In this document: piece by piece, positions 8,959 through 18,429 of the stretch
How the letters are laid out: each line of letters begins with the position of its first letter
Position numbering within the stretch: position 1 is the stretch's first letter
Assembly (NCBI GenBank): GCA_029269725.1
Contig: JARJHS010000001.1
Location: 62,001-126,000, forward strand
From: Pollutibacter soli
Lineage (GTDB): Bacteria; Bacteroidota; Bacteroidia; Chitinophagales; Chitinophagaceae
Direction of reading: 5' to 3'
Length of the DNA stretch: 64,000 nucleotides
Notes under the pieces: model-generated
Databases searched by the model: none
Told to the model about the DNA's origin: nothing
Seen by the model: the letters and a program-made list of their open reading frames with translations, nothing else
Position numbers and translations under genes: made by a program

Positions 8959-9723
8959 ATGAGATTTGAAAAAGTCATACCGACACAAAAACTTCAACCT
9001 TACATCAGTTATTTCGCTATCTCCGAAAATGATAAAATCGCCGAGTACAAAGTATTCCCTTCGCCTGGACTGGTAGCGGGTTTTCAGTATCGTGGAAAAT
9101 TAACGATGATCAATCAACACAAAGAAACACCACTTGCTTCCGCAGGTGTAACAGGTATCAGTGAAAGCTGCAAAATTTTCAAAAGCAGTGCCGGTGTAGG
9201 AACGATACTGGTATATTTTACGGAAACAGGTTTTTCTCATTTCAATTCAAATCCGGTTCACGAATTGTTTAATCAGAGCGTCGCTCTTGAAGATGTATTT
9301 GGGAAATCACGGATAGCCGAACTTGAGGAAAAGCTGGGTAATGCTGACACAGATCAGCAGCGTGTTAAAATAACAGAGAATTTCTTTCTTTCCCTGTTGA
9401 AAGACATCCATTCCGACAAACTCATTATCGAAGCTGTAAAGCTCATTTATGATTCAAAAGGAGCTATCAGGATCAGTGAACTGAATAAAAAACTGCTGAT
9501 CAGTCAAAGTCCATTCGAAAAAAGATTCAGAAAATTAGTCGGAACATCCCCCAAAAAATTCGCTTCGATCGTTCGGTTTAACAGTGTTCTGAAAGATCTT
9601 TCATGCGGAAAATCGCTCACGGATCTTTGCTATGAAAATAACTTCTTTGACCAGGCGCATTTTATAAAAGACTTCCGGCAATACACCGGTAACACTCCCG
9701 AACAATTCAGGCGATTTCAATAA
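8959..9723 (+). CDS. AraC family transcriptional regulator
   Basis: The ATG at 8959 gives a 254-residue protein (MRFEKVIPTQKLQPYISYFA); the longer frame starts at a TTG and adds a poorly coding leader. The N-terminal part is the DUF6597-like ligand domain common in Bacteroidota AraC proteins. The C-terminal third is a double helix-turn-helix: IRISELNKKLLISQSPFEKR for the first and LTDLCYENNFFDQAHFIKDF with the closing YTGNTPEQFRRF for the second. It is 64 bp upstream of a DUF1398 gene in the same direction, which is its likely target or operon partner. Confidence 0.9.
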   Translation: MRFEKVIPTQKLQPYISYFAISENDKIAEYKVFPSPGLVAGFQYRGKLTMINQHKETPLASAGVTGISESCKIFKSSAGVGTILVYFTETGFSHFNSNPVHELFNQSVALEDVFGKSRIAELEEKLGNADTDQQRVKITENFFLSLLKDIHSDKLIIEAVKLIYDSKGAIRISELNKKLLISQSPFEKRFRKLVGTSPKKFASIVRFNSVLKDLSCGKSLTDLCYENNFFDQAHFIKDFRQYTGNTPEQFRRFQ

Positions 9724-9787
9724 AAAACGATTTTTTACAATTTCCCGGGAAAGCAAATAATGAATTTTACATTGTAATATCAACAAC

Positions 9788-10177
9788 ATGTTTACAATTG
9801 ATCAAATTCAGAAGGAACATCAGAAAGTAAAGTCAGGCGCAGATTTCCCGGTGTATATTAACTCGTTGAAAACCCTGGGTGTCAGCTGGTACCAGACCTG
9901 GGTTTTTGATGGTCATACTGACTTCAATGGTGGTTCTACGGAGAGGATTTCATCAAAATCGAAATACGCAAATCTCACAATTGCGGAAAGTTGCAATGCC
10001 GCGCAGTTTGAAATCGACCTACAAACTCACCAGAAAGGCGGTACAGACTATCCGACTTTTTGCAGACAATCTGCCGATGCAGGCATTGAAAAGTGGATCG
10101 TCGATCTGAACGCCATGACCTGTACCTATTTCGATAAAAAAGGAAATACCGTACTTACAGAAAATATTCCCGGATAA
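9788..10177 (+). CDS. DUF1398 family protein
   Basis: The 129-residue soluble protein matches the DUF1398 family (E. coli YbcV-like) in length and in motifs FPVYINSLKTLGVSWYQTWV near the N-terminus, HTDFNGG, and DAGIEKWIVDLNAMTCTYFD near the C-terminus. The biochemical role of the family is not known. The gene follows an AraC regulator and precedes a cupin gene. Confidence 0.85.
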   Translation: MFTIDQIQKEHQKVKSGADFPVYINSLKTLGVSWYQTWVFDGHTDFNGGSTERISSKSKYANLTIAESCNAAQFEIDLQTHQKGGTDYPTFCRQSADAGIEKWIVDLNAMTCTYFDKKGNTVLTENIPG

Positions 10178-10230
10178 AATCCCTGGTTTCATTTTTCGTT
10201 CTGGATCAACAAACTTGCATAAATTAGGAA

Positions 10231-10605
10231 ATGCAAAACATTGAATCCATCAACATCATGCAAAAGTTTTCACTGTTCGAGAAACAGTGGACGCCGCATA
10301 TCATCGGTGAGCTTAATGGACAATATGTAAAACTTTGTAAACTGAAAGATGATTTCGTTTGGCATAGTCATGAATATGAAGATGAATTGTTTATGGTATT
10401 CAAAGGAACATTACTGATGGAATTCAGAGATGGACGAACAGTGGAAGTTAAGGAGGGCGAAATCCTGATTGTACCAAAGGGAGTCGAGCATCGCCCGCAT
10501 ACGAATGGCGAAATTGTTTTCAATTTGCTGTTTGAACCGAAAGAAACAAAACACACTGGTGAAGTGGAATCCGAAATGACAATAAAGCAACTGGATTGGA
10601 TCTGA
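10231..10605 (+). CDS. Cupin domain protein
   Basis: The 124-residue protein is a single-domain cupin. Box 1 is visible as WHSHEYEDELFMVFKGTLLM, with two His and a Glu for a metal site, and box 2 as EILIVPKGVEHRPHTNGE. It is more canonical than the cupin at 8135-8515 and probably binds a divalent metal. The start is the ATG at 10231; a second ATG lies nine codons in. Substrate unknown. Confidence 0.85.
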   Translation: MQNIESINIMQKFSLFEKQWTPHIIGELNGQYVKLCKLKDDFVWHSHEYEDELFMVFKGTLLMEFRDGRTVEVKEGEILIVPKGVEHRPHTNGEIVFNLLFEPKETKHTGEVESEMTIKQLDWI

Positions 10606-10669
10606 TGAACAACCAATGGCTGATACTTGCAATTTGAATTTTTGTTAGCTTCAACATAAACCAAACTGA

Positions 10670-11563
10670 ATGCTTCTCAACAGGCGGATACCGCTATCAT
10701 ATCTCGTTAACAAAATCAAACGGGATTTCGTGTTCCTGCTTTTGTTCAACATCTTCGTTATCTCGCTGAAATATTTTTTTCATTTTGATGTTGATTTGCC
10801 TTTAGCTGTCGTTGCATTTTTAGGTACTGCAATTTCGCTTGTATTGTCTTTTAAACTAAGTCAATCATATGACAGGTGGTGGGAGGCGAGAAAAATCTGG
10901 GGTGGAATTGTGAACGACTCACGAACGCTTGTTGTACAGTTAAAGCAATTTTGTACCAGCAAAGAGGCCTGGCCGGTAGTGGAGAGAATGGGCATGAGAC
11001 AACTCGGTTGGAATTATTCGCTGGCTCGTTCGCTTCGCAGACTCGATCCCCGTCAAAGCCTGCAGGAATTTATTTCTGAAAAGGAGTTTGCAACACTTGC
11101 GAATGTCAGGCATCTGCCGCTGGCATTGCTCGACCATCAATCTTCGGACCTGCAGTACCTGCATCAAACGAATTTTGTTAACGATTATCAGCAGGTCCAG
11201 TTAGATACTACACTTCTGAGATTATGTGATCATATGGGCAGGGCGGAAAGGATAAAGAATACTATTTTTCCGCGCACGTACAATTTGTTCCTCCGGTTTT
11301 TCATCATTGTATTCCTGGTATGTCTAGTAGTTGCGCTTGAAGAATTGAATCCATTTTTTGAATTCGGATTGATGGTGACCATTACATTACCTTTTTTGCT
11401 TCTGCAAAAAACTGCCTGGGAACTCCAGGATCCATTTGAAAACAGACCTTCGGATACGCCATTAACTGCTATTTGTCAAACGATTGAAACCAATATAAAA
11501 CAACTGCTGGGAATGGCGATTCCAGAATTCGAAACAAACGATGATAACTATTATCAGCTTTGA
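10670..11563 (+). CDS. Bestrophin-like (UPF0187/YneE) membrane channel
   Basis: The 297-residue product matches the bacterial bestrophin homologues, which form pentameric ion channels in the inner membrane. Visible marks are the N-terminal RRIPLSYLVNKIKRDF, two hydrophobic hairpins (VFLLLFNIFVISL and VVAFLGTAISLVLSFKL; FFIIVFLVCLVVALEEL and FGLMVTITLPFLLL), the SQSYDRWWEARKIWGGIVN motif after the first hairpin, and a C-terminal QDPFENRPSDTPLTAI, which is a family signature. Ion selectivity cannot be read from sequence. Confidence 0.92.
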   Translation: MLLNRRIPLSYLVNKIKRDFVFLLLFNIFVISLKYFFHFDVDLPLAVVAFLGTAISLVLSFKLSQSYDRWWEARKIWGGIVNDSRTLVVQLKQFCTSKEAWPVVERMGMRQLGWNYSLARSLRRLDPRQSLQEFISEKEFATLANVRHLPLALLDHQSSDLQYLHQTNFVNDYQQVQLDTTLLRLCDHMGRAERIKNTIFPRTYNLFLRFFIIVFLVCLVVALEELNPFFEFGLMVTITLPFLLLQKTAWELQDPFENRPSDTPLTAICQTIETNIKQLLGMAIPEFETNDDNYYQL

Positions 11564-11634
11564 AATAATAATAAAAATGTCATCGTCGCTCATGCGATTT
11601 ATTATTCTGTAACCCGGAAAGAACGCTGTAGATC

Positions 11635-12177
11635 TTACCTGTTGTTTTGTGCAGCAGGTTGTTGTTTGTTCTGCGGTGCGTAGTAGTAAGGCATCATCGG
11701 ATGACCGCCGTGTTCGACGCTGATGCTTCCGGAAATGGAAAAGGTTTTGGAATCGTTGATATAATACAATCCCATTTCAGCACGTGAATACATATTAAAA
11801 CTTCCGTTCCTCATGAAGCCTGTCGGCTGGTATTTACCCGCATTGGCTCCCATAAACGCGCCGTTGAAATTCATGTAAGTCGGAGCAGCTGTTATTGCTC
11901 CGTAAGCATAGAGATTATCGGTAAGTCTTCTGTTGAGTTGAAGAGAAACAGGCGCAGCGACATAACCTGCACTTCCGCCTTTCCATGTACTGAATCCCGT
12001 AGTAATCCCGACATTAGAAGTCACAAACCATTTTTTGTCCGGAATTTCCCGGTACATCAATTGCTGTGCGCCGCCCATTCCAATCGGCGTATATCCAACA
12101 ATTGGAGAAGGTATAAAACGCTGTGCCCTTGTTGAAGTGGCAGCAAGCAGGAGAATACAAAATAGAAGGGTGCGCAT
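11635..12177 (-). CDS. Secreted or outer-membrane protein, function unknown
   Basis: The 180-residue protein has a Sec signal (RTLLFCILLLAATSTRAQ) and a mature part of alternating beta strands (KKWFVTSNVGITTGF; AAPVSLQLNRRLTDNLYAYG; FNMYSRAEMGLYYI; FSISGSISVEHGG), suggesting a small outer-membrane barrel. It ends with a glutamine- and asparagine-rich tail (QNKQQPAAQNNR), so the C-terminal aromatic typical of barrels is absent. It converges with the bestrophin-like gene and diverges from 12398-13030. Confidence 0.6.
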   Translation of the reverse strand: MRTLLFCILLLAATSTRAQRFIPSPIVGYTPIGMGGAQQLMYREIPDKKWFVTSNVGITTGFSTWKGGSAGYVAAPVSLQLNRRLTDNLYAYGAITAAPTYMNFNGAFMGANAGKYQPTGFMRNGSFNMYSRAEMGLYYINDSKTFSISGSISVEHGGHPMMPYYYAPQNKQQPAAQNNR

Positions 12178-12397
12178 TTCCGGGAATCTTAGACAATAAA
12201 TGTACGTTTTTGTGCGGATATGGCATAGCTATTGAAAATTTTCACATAGCTTAAAAAACAAGGAAAGACATACTGATTCTTTAGCAAAATCGTTTATAGC
12301 CAATGGTTTTGATCTGCTCAATTACTATTTTACGCCCGGTTCTTAAAAAATTATTGCGCCCGGGAACTGATAAAATATGTCTCGTTAACGTCAAATT

Positions 12398-13030
12398 ATG
12401 AAAACATCACAGATTCTTATCGCTTTCATTTTCTTTTCCGTTAATCTGCTGGGCCAGACGGCAGAAGGTAAAGCTGTCAAAGAATGTTTCGAAAAGTACA
12501 AGGCAGCAATTATGAATGATAAAGGTGAGGATGCTGCAAATTGGGTTGATCAGAACACCATCAACTATTATTCATCTGTTTTGGCGAAAGTGCGTAATGC
12601 AGATTCCGCTACTGTTGACCAACTCAGTCTCCTCGACAAGCTGATGGTATTTTCCATTCGCCACCGGGCTCGTGTGGAGGAAATCAAGACAATGGATGGA
12701 AAGGGATTGATTGTATACGCTATTAAAAATGGAATGGTAGGTAAAAACAGTGTCGCAAGAAATAGCATTGGAGACATCACCATAAACGGGAAAAAAGCAA
12801 AGGGCCAGGTGTTAGTGAACGACGAAAAAACTCCCTTGTATTTCGAATTCAATAAGGAATATGAAGTCTGGAAAATGGATCTCACATCGATATTTCCCGT
12901 GTCTGAAAAAGCATTCCGCGGAATGATTGATGAAAGCGGTGAAACCGAAAATGAATTTCTCTTCAGGGTATTAAAAATGCTGACGAATAGAGATGTTACG
13001 GGTGATATCTGGAAGCCTGTCGGGAAATAA
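12398..13030 (+). CDS. Secreted protein, possibly NTF2-like, function unknown
   Basis: The 210-residue product has a signal peptide (KTSQILIAFIFFSVNLLGQ). The mature part begins with GKAVKECFEKYKAAIMNDKG and EDAANWVDQNTINYY, which resembles the helical start of NTF2-like/lumazine-binding domains, followed by strand-rich sequence. The similarity is at the level of pattern only. The gene is preceded by a 220-bp divergent gap without a clear promoter box. Confidence 0.55.
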   Translation: MKTSQILIAFIFFSVNLLGQTAEGKAVKECFEKYKAAIMNDKGEDAANWVDQNTINYYSSVLAKVRNADSATVDQLSLLDKLMVFSIRHRARVEEIKTMDGKGLIVYAIKNGMVGKNSVARNSIGDITINGKKAKGQVLVNDEKTPLYFEFNKEYEVWKMDLTSIFPVSEKAFRGMIDESGETENEFLFRVLKMLTNRDVTGDIWKPVGK

Positions 13031-13145
13031 TTTCAGCCAAAACCCTTGCTTTTTATTTTTCCATTGAATGAAATAAGATATATCTCTCTCCAACGGTAGC
13101 AGATCAAATTGATGTACCTTTTACTTCACTCCTGAAGCAGTTTTC

Positions 13146-13796
13146 ATGAAAAAGCAGGTTTTCATTACCGGCGGTACCGGCTATCTCGGAAAGAGGCTTA
13201 TCGCACAATTGTTAAACCTTGGTTATGAAGTAACCGCACTTTGCAGGAAGGGTTCAGAAAGAAAGGTTCCGGACGTCTGTATTAAGGTCATAGGCAATCC
13301 TTTTGATGCAGAAAGTTTTCAATCCAGCATTCCCCGCGGATCCACATATGTTCAATTGTTCGGTGTACCTCATCCCGGTCCGAAGAAAAAGCATTTGTTT
13401 GAATCCATCGATCTTGCTTCCGCAACGGCTTCAGTAAAAGCAGCAAAAGATGCCGGCTGCAATCATTTCATTTATGTTAGTGTTGCGCAGGAACCCACAA
13501 AGATTATGATGGATTACCAGCTATGCCGCGCTAAATCTGAAAGACTCATTGACGAATCAGGGATGAAAGCAACAATACTCCGGCCCTGGTACATAATTGG
13601 TCCCGGACACTACTGGCCTTTGTTTTTTCTACCGCTTTTTAAATTACTGGAATGGCTGCCGGCCACTGCTAATCGCGCAAAGGCATTGCGTCTGATATAT
13701 CTGAAACAGATGTTGAATGCACTTATTTATGCCATTGAAACTCCACCATCTCAACGGATAAAAATTATTGAAATTTCTGAAATCAGGAATTCTTAG
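13146..13796 (+). CDS. NAD(P)-binding SDR-type protein (atypical short-chain dehydrogenase)
   Basis: The 216-residue protein opens with KKQVFITGGTGYLGKRLIAQ, the TGGTGYLG nucleotide-binding loop of extended/atypical SDRs. It then has YVSVAQ and DYQLCRAKSERLI with the Tyr and Lys (YxxxK is here YQLCRAK) shifted from the classical pattern, and LRPWYIIGPGHYWP. It resembles NmrA/complex I subunit 9-like proteins. It may act as a reductase or a redox-sensing dinucleotide binder. Confidence 0.8.
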   Translation: MKKQVFITGGTGYLGKRLIAQLLNLGYEVTALCRKGSERKVPDVCIKVIGNPFDAESFQSSIPRGSTYVQLFGVPHPGPKKKHLFESIDLASATASVKAAKDAGCNHFIYVSVAQEPTKIMMDYQLCRAKSERLIDESGMKATILRPWYIIGPGHYWPLFFLPLFKLLEWLPATANRAKALRLIYLKQMLNALIYAIETPPSQRIKIIEISEIRNS

Positions 13797-13868
13797 CCGT
13801 AAGAAGAACTTACACGTTAATCGGATTTGACACAATATCCTTAACTTAAGTACCAAGCTTGCTGTTTA

Positions 13869-14669
13869 ATGAGTTCAGTTGCAAAAATATTTGATGCATG
13901 GATCAATAAATCATACAATAATCTTGCGGATAAATTTCGTATCCACAAAAACAACAAGCGCTGTTATCATTGTAAAAAAACATTCCCTGAGTTTACAAAA
14001 TTCCGGGGTGGATTCAGAAACCTGAATTCATGGCTGTTGAGCCTGGACATGGTAGGAAGCGATATCGATAATTTCGGATGTCCTCACTGCGGAATCAATG
14101 ATCGGGTACGTCACCTGCTGATGTATTTTGACCGGTTGGGTGTATGGGAAAAATTTACAAATGCCTCTGTTATTCATTTCGCTCCTGAAGAACATCTTGT
14201 AAAAAAAATTGAAAGGCTTGGACCTTCCAGGTATGTAAAAGCAGATTTGTTTCCTGCAGACGAACGGATACAGAAAATCGATATCACCCATATCCCGTAT
14301 ACCGACAATGAATTTGACATACTGATTTGCAATCACGTTCTTGAACATGTGACCCATTATAAAAAAGCGCTTTCAGAAATCGTCAGGGTTTTACGACCGG
14401 GAGGGTTGGCGATTTTGCAAACTCCTTACTCCCGGAAACTGACAGAGAATTTTGAAGATGAATCCATCAATACCGATGAATTACGATTACAATACTATGG
14501 ACAGGAAGATCATGTTCGTTGGTTCAGTGAACGCCGGCTGATGTGTGAGTTTGAAAATGCGGGATTGATTGCTCATCGTAAAAAACATAACGACCTTTTT
14601 AAAGAAGGAGAGCACGTAATTTTTGGAGTCAATCCGGATGAGGATCTTTTTTTATTTTATAGAGAATAA
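13869..14669 (+). CDS. SAM-dependent methyltransferase with N-terminal zinc ribbon
   Basis: The 266-residue protein has a cysteine pair CYHCKKTF near residue 35 and a second pair FGCPHCG near residue 75, together a four-Cys zinc ribbon. The class I methyltransferase domain follows: VIHFAPEEHLVKKIE in the place of motif I, then DITHIPYTDNEFDILICNHVLEHV and RVLRPGGLAILQTPY, typical of Methyltransf_11. The late YYGQEDHVRWFSERRL motif is shared with methyltransferases of cell-surface glycan loci. Substrate unknown; the ribbon may recognise a carrier or protein. Confidence 0.85.
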   Translation: MSSVAKIFDAWINKSYNNLADKFRIHKNNKRCYHCKKTFPEFTKFRGGFRNLNSWLLSLDMVGSDIDNFGCPHCGINDRVRHLLMYFDRLGVWEKFTNASVIHFAPEEHLVKKIERLGPSRYVKADLFPADERIQKIDITHIPYTDNEFDILICNHVLEHVTHYKKALSEIVRVLRPGGLAILQTPYSRKLTENFEDESINTDELRLQYYGQEDHVRWFSERRLMCEFENAGLIAHRKKHNDLFKEGEHVIFGVNPDEDLFLFYRE

Positions 14670-14757
14670 AACAGAAATTGGAATTCAGAATCGCAGTTTT
14701 GTATTTGTTACTTATTCTCCTGTAAGTGACATTTAATTGAAAGCCTTTTCACCGCCA

Positions 14758-15948
14758 ATGAAAAAAATAATCATCAGTTGTTTTACAATAGCATTGACCT
14801 GTTGCATTATCCATATTGGATTTGCCCAGGTAAATAGGCCGGTAACTTCATCCTTTATTGGAAGATTGGGGGTTGATACCGTTTTGGTTGAAACATATTC
14901 TGTGATCAACAATCACCTGTATGGTAAATCATTTGTACGGGTTCCGGAGGATTATATTGGTGTGTTCAGTATTCACTTTTATCCTGATGGATCAATACGC
15001 GAATTGAATGTACAGGCGATGGACCCATTGAATAGCTCCATACCCTTTAAAGCAGTTTCCGGAAAATTTGAATACCGTTTAAATATGAACTGCAGAAACG
15101 ATTCCTGCTTTTTCTACAATTCAATCAGCGATTATCCGGGCGAAAAGACATATAAACATGCAGTAGAAGAGGTTGATTTTATCGGTGGCTGGGTGCCCTT
15201 TATTTCATTGATGGAATGGAACACAAAAAGATTATCTGCTTCAGGGAAATCTTATTTACCATTGAAGATGATGAGCCAGGTGAGAGGTCCCGTCGAAATC
15301 GGCATTCAAAAAATTACAAATGACAGCGTAATATTTGGCGGACCCTTTCTGGAATATACGCAAATCAAAACCGACGATTCCGGCGCGATTCTGTATGTTA
15401 ATGGCGTTGGTACACCATGGAATTATATCGTCACAAGGCAACCGGCGCTTGATGTTGATGAAATAGCAAAGCGGATGACGAAAACCAACGGAATTGGAAA
15501 TCCATCACCTGATACTGTTGCAAAAGCAAATATCCGTGGCGCAGGTATTGAGGTGAAGTATTTCAGTCCACGTAAACGTGGCAGAGTGATTTTTGGTGGG
15601 ATTGTTCCCTATGATTCTGTTTGGAGAACCGGTGCCGGACCAGCGACTGTTTTAAGTGTTGATAAATCTTTGCGATTTGGTAAGACAGTGATTCCTCCGG
15701 GTAAGTATAGCATCTACACGATCCCACATCAACAGAAATGGCAACTGATATTCAATTCAAATCTAACGAGGTGGCCAACCGATCCGGACCGATCAAAGGA
15801 TTTTGCAATGGTGACTATCCCATCAAGAAAAGCCAGTGAGAAGCGGGAGAATTTTCAGATCCGGATCGATAGTTCGAAAAAAGGAGGAGAATTGATTATC
15901 GCCTGGGACGACACAGAAGCTGTGGCAGCTTTCGAAGTTATTCCCTGA
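14758..15948 (+). CDS. Secreted DUF2911 domain protein
   Basis: The ATG at 14758 gives a signal peptide (KKIIISCFTIALTCCIIHIG, then FAQ); the longer frame begins at a TTG. The roughly 396-residue protein has an N-terminal beta-rich domain and a C-terminal DUF2911 domain with VKYFSPRKRGRVIFGG, VWRTGAGPATVLSV, and IPPGKYSIYTIP. DUF2911 proteins are abundant in Bacteroidota envelopes, but their function is not known. The N-terminal portion (about 30-250) is not one I recognise. Confidence 0.85.
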   Translation: MKKIIISCFTIALTCCIIHIGFAQVNRPVTSSFIGRLGVDTVLVETYSVINNHLYGKSFVRVPEDYIGVFSIHFYPDGSIRELNVQAMDPLNSSIPFKAVSGKFEYRLNMNCRNDSCFFYNSISDYPGEKTYKHAVEEVDFIGGWVPFISLMEWNTKRLSASGKSYLPLKMMSQVRGPVEIGIQKITNDSVIFGGPFLEYTQIKTDDSGAILYVNGVGTPWNYIVTRQPALDVDEIAKRMTKTNGIGNPSPDTVAKANIRGAGIEVKYFSPRKRGRVIFGGIVPYDSVWRTGAGPATVLSVDKSLRFGKTVIPPGKYSIYTIPHQQKWQLIFNSNLTRWPTDPDRSKDFAMVTIPSRKASEKRENFQIRIDSSKKGGELIIAWDDTEAVAAFEVIP

Positions 15949-16060
15949 CTAAGTCTTGTTTGCAAAAAACATATGCGATGAAACGGCACGATGTTTCAAC
16001 GAAAACAGCTTCTCGGGTAATGGCTTTTATCCTATTTTCACCCGATAATTTTTACAGGGT

Positions 16061-17707
16061 ATGTATAAGATTTCTTTCATCATTTGTTTTCTATCTGTTT
16101 CTTTTTTCGCAGCATGTACCGGTGGTTCTGAATCCAAAGCAGATGCTATCAGTGCTGATTCCATGAAAAGTAATATTGCTGTTCTTGCATCAGATTCCTT
16201 TCTTGGTCGTAAACCATTTACCGAAGGCGAAACAAAAACTGTAGAATTTCTTCAGAAGAAATTCAGGGAATATGGTCTTCAACCAGGCAATGGGGATAGC
16301 TATCTGCAGGAAGTTCCGATGGTTAACATAAAAGCAACAGCAGCGCCATCGATGACAGTGAAAGGTGCAAAAGGAAGTTTCAGTTTAAAAGCTTTTGATG
16401 AGTATATCGTGTGGACGGATAAAGCGGATTCAGTAGAAAATTTGGATAATTCTGATCTTGTTTTTGCAGGCTACGGCGTCGTTGCACCTGAGTACAACTG
16501 GAATGATTATGCGAATCTCGACGTTAAAGGGAAAACAGTATTGGTGATGGTAAATGATCCGGGATTCTGGGCAGGAGATACAACTTTGTTCAAAGGAAAG
16601 ACGATGACCTATTATGGTCGCTGGACATATAAATTTGAAGAAGCGGCAAGACAAGGAGCGAAAGCTTGTCTGATCATTCATAATACCGCAGCAGCAAGTT
16701 ATCCGTTCAGTGTACAACAAAACAGTTTTAATACTTCGCGTTTGTTACTTGACACCCGCGGTCTTGAAACAAAGAATTGTGATATGATCGGATGGATCAC
16801 GGAAACAGCGGCCAATAAATTATTCAAAGCTGCCGGTAAAGATTCAGCGCTATTGATGGAAGCAAATGTACCGGGTTTTAAACCCGTTGATCTTGGTTTA
16901 AAAGTAAGCACTTCCATGACTGTACAATCTACATACAGCAAATCATACAACGTGATTGCAAAAATTAACGGTGCCAAAAGACCGGATGAGGTTGTGTTGT
17001 ATACTGCGCATTGGGATCATCTTGGTGTAGGAAAACCCGATGCTTCCGGAGACTCGATTTATAATGGTGCGCTTGATAACGCTACTGGTACTGCAGGGTT
17101 GCTGGAACTTGCAAGGCATTTCAATACACTAACGGTAAAGCCGGAACGAACCGTTGTATTCCTGGCTGTCACTGCTGAAGAACAGGGACTACTTGGTTCT
17201 GCGTATTATGCGAAAAATCCTGTATATCCTGCAGCGAACACAGTGGCGAACATTAACATGGATGGCCTTAATCGTTTCGAACCGACAAAAGATATTATAG
17301 TGGTAGGGCAGGGGCAATCAGAGCTGGAAGATTATCTGAAGACGGAAGTTGAAAAAGACAGTGGGTATATCGCTTTTGAAAATCACCCTGAAGCAGGTTA
17401 TTATTATCGTTCAGATCATTTCAATTTCGCAAAAGCAGGAATTCCGGCATTGTATATTGAAACAGGTGTTGATGTTGTTGGTAAGGGAAAGGAATATGGA
17501 GAGCACTTGCACAATGAATACACATCAAAAGATTATCATCAGCCTTCAGATGAATACAATGCGACTACCTGGTCAATGGCTGGTGCAGTAAAAGATCTCA
17601 GGATTCTATTTAATGTCGGTAACAAGTTGGCGAACGAAGAGAAGTGGCCCCGATGGAAGGAAGGTTCAGAATTTAAAGCAATTCGGGAGAAGCAGCCGTT
17701 GAATTAA
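16061..17707 (+). CDS. M28 family aminopeptidase with PA domain, lipoprotein
   Basis: The 548-residue product has a lipoprotein signal ending FFAACTGG, so Cys19 is the probable lipidation site. A protease-associated insert lies at about 140-260. The zinc ligands of M28 are visible in order: His and Asp of YTAHWDHLG, Asp of YNGALDNATG, the EE pair of AVTAEEQGLLGS, Asp of INMDGLNR, and the final His in RSDHFNFAKAGIPALYIETG. It should cleave N-terminal residues from peptides in the periplasm or at the surface. A palindromic repeat follows within 10 bp of its stop. Confidence 0.93.
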   Translation: MYKISFIICFLSVSFFAACTGGSESKADAISADSMKSNIAVLASDSFLGRKPFTEGETKTVEFLQKKFREYGLQPGNGDSYLQEVPMVNIKATAAPSMTVKGAKGSFSLKAFDEYIVWTDKADSVENLDNSDLVFAGYGVVAPEYNWNDYANLDVKGKTVLVMVNDPGFWAGDTTLFKGKTMTYYGRWTYKFEEAARQGAKACLIIHNTAAASYPFSVQQNSFNTSRLLLDTRGLETKNCDMIGWITETAANKLFKAAGKDSALLMEANVPGFKPVDLGLKVSTSMTVQSTYSKSYNVIAKINGAKRPDEVVLYTAHWDHLGVGKPDASGDSIYNGALDNATGTAGLLELARHFNTLTVKPERTVVFLAVTAEEQGLLGSAYYAKNPVYPAANTVANINMDGLNRFEPTKDIIVVGQGQSELEDYLKTEVEKDSGYIAFENHPEAGYYYRSDHFNFAKAGIPALYIETGVDVVGKGKEYGEHLHNEYTSKDYHQPSDEYNATTWSMAGAVKDLRILFNVGNKLANEEKWPRWKEGSEFKAIREKQPLN

Positions 17708-17715
17708 TTTTTTCG

Positions 17716-17751
17716 CCAGGTATCCGATACTTGCAAGTATCGGATACCTGG
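17716..17751. repeat. Perfect 36-bp palindrome (REP-like, CCAGGT...ACCTGG ends)
   Basis: The block is a perfect inverted repeat centred between 17733 and 17734, with half-site CCAGGTATCCGATACTTG. It begins 9 bp after the stop of the M28 gene. The ends CCAGGT/ACCTGG match those of the repeat cluster at 47071-47147, so both belong to one family of palindromes. No U-tract follows, so it is not a classic terminator, although it could stop RNA decay at the 3' end. Confidence 0.85.
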
Positions 17752-17830
17752 GAGCTTTCACGAAGTAAAAACGAATTCTTTGAAAATCCATGTGAATAAT
17801 CTTTTTTTTTGACGGTGTATTTTTCTTTTT

Positions 17831-18223
17831 ATGGACGCGGAAATTCTCTTTATTGGATATGTTGAATCTGAGATAAAATCTATACAGGAAGCTCCTTTGC
17901 AGGAATTCGAAAATGCGCCAACGGCGATCCTGAAGATAAAACCCGAATTTGCAAAAGCAGCTGCAGATCTGAAAGCTGGTGACAGAATTATTATTCTAAC
18001 CTGGATGCATTTATCCGATAGAAAAGAATTGAACACCCACCCGCGCAATGATCCAAATGCAAAGTTAACCGGCATCTTTTCTACACGATCGCCGAACCGA
18101 CCCAATCCCATCGGTATGCACGAGACAGAAATAACAGCGCTTTTACCCTTAAACAGAATCCAGGTTGCAATGCTCGAAGTATTGGACGGAACACCTGTCA
18201 TTGATATCAAGCCGGTGTTGTAA
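17831..18223 (+). CDS. trmO: tRNA (N6-threonylcarbamoyladenosine37-N6)-methyltransferase
   Basis: The 130-residue protein matches the TrmO/TsaA family, which uses S-adenosylmethionine to methylate t6A at position 37 of threonine tRNAs. The signature GIFSTRSPNRPNPIGMHETE is intact, as is the LTWMHLSD segment near residue 60 and the closing VLDGTPVIDIKP. The N-terminal IGYVES is the usual start. It is at the short end of the family because the optional C-terminal domain is lacking, as in many bacterial and archaeal members. Confidence 0.9.
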   Translation: MDAEILFIGYVESEIKSIQEAPLQEFENAPTAILKIKPEFAKAAADLKAGDRIIILTWMHLSDRKELNTHPRNDPNAKLTGIFSTRSPNRPNPIGMHETEITALLPLNRIQVAMLEVLDGTPVIDIKPVL

Positions 18224-18429
18224 GTGGAAAGTGTAATGTTCAAAGTTAACCCCGGATGATGCCAGAAAATCACCATCTCGCAGAGAGCCGTTTTCTTCAG
18301 GGTTAAGAAAGTGTCAGAGAACCTGCTTAAAATACGTCCTATAAACTGATTTCGGTGTTCCGGATGCAATTATGCAGACGGTCAGTCAGTGTGATCGATT
18401 CTTTCTATTTTCATTGTATTAAAAATACT

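Noticed and set aside
8724-8978. Minus-strand frame upstream of the AraC gene
   Set aside because: It has no recognisable motif and overlaps the start of the well-supported AraC gene.
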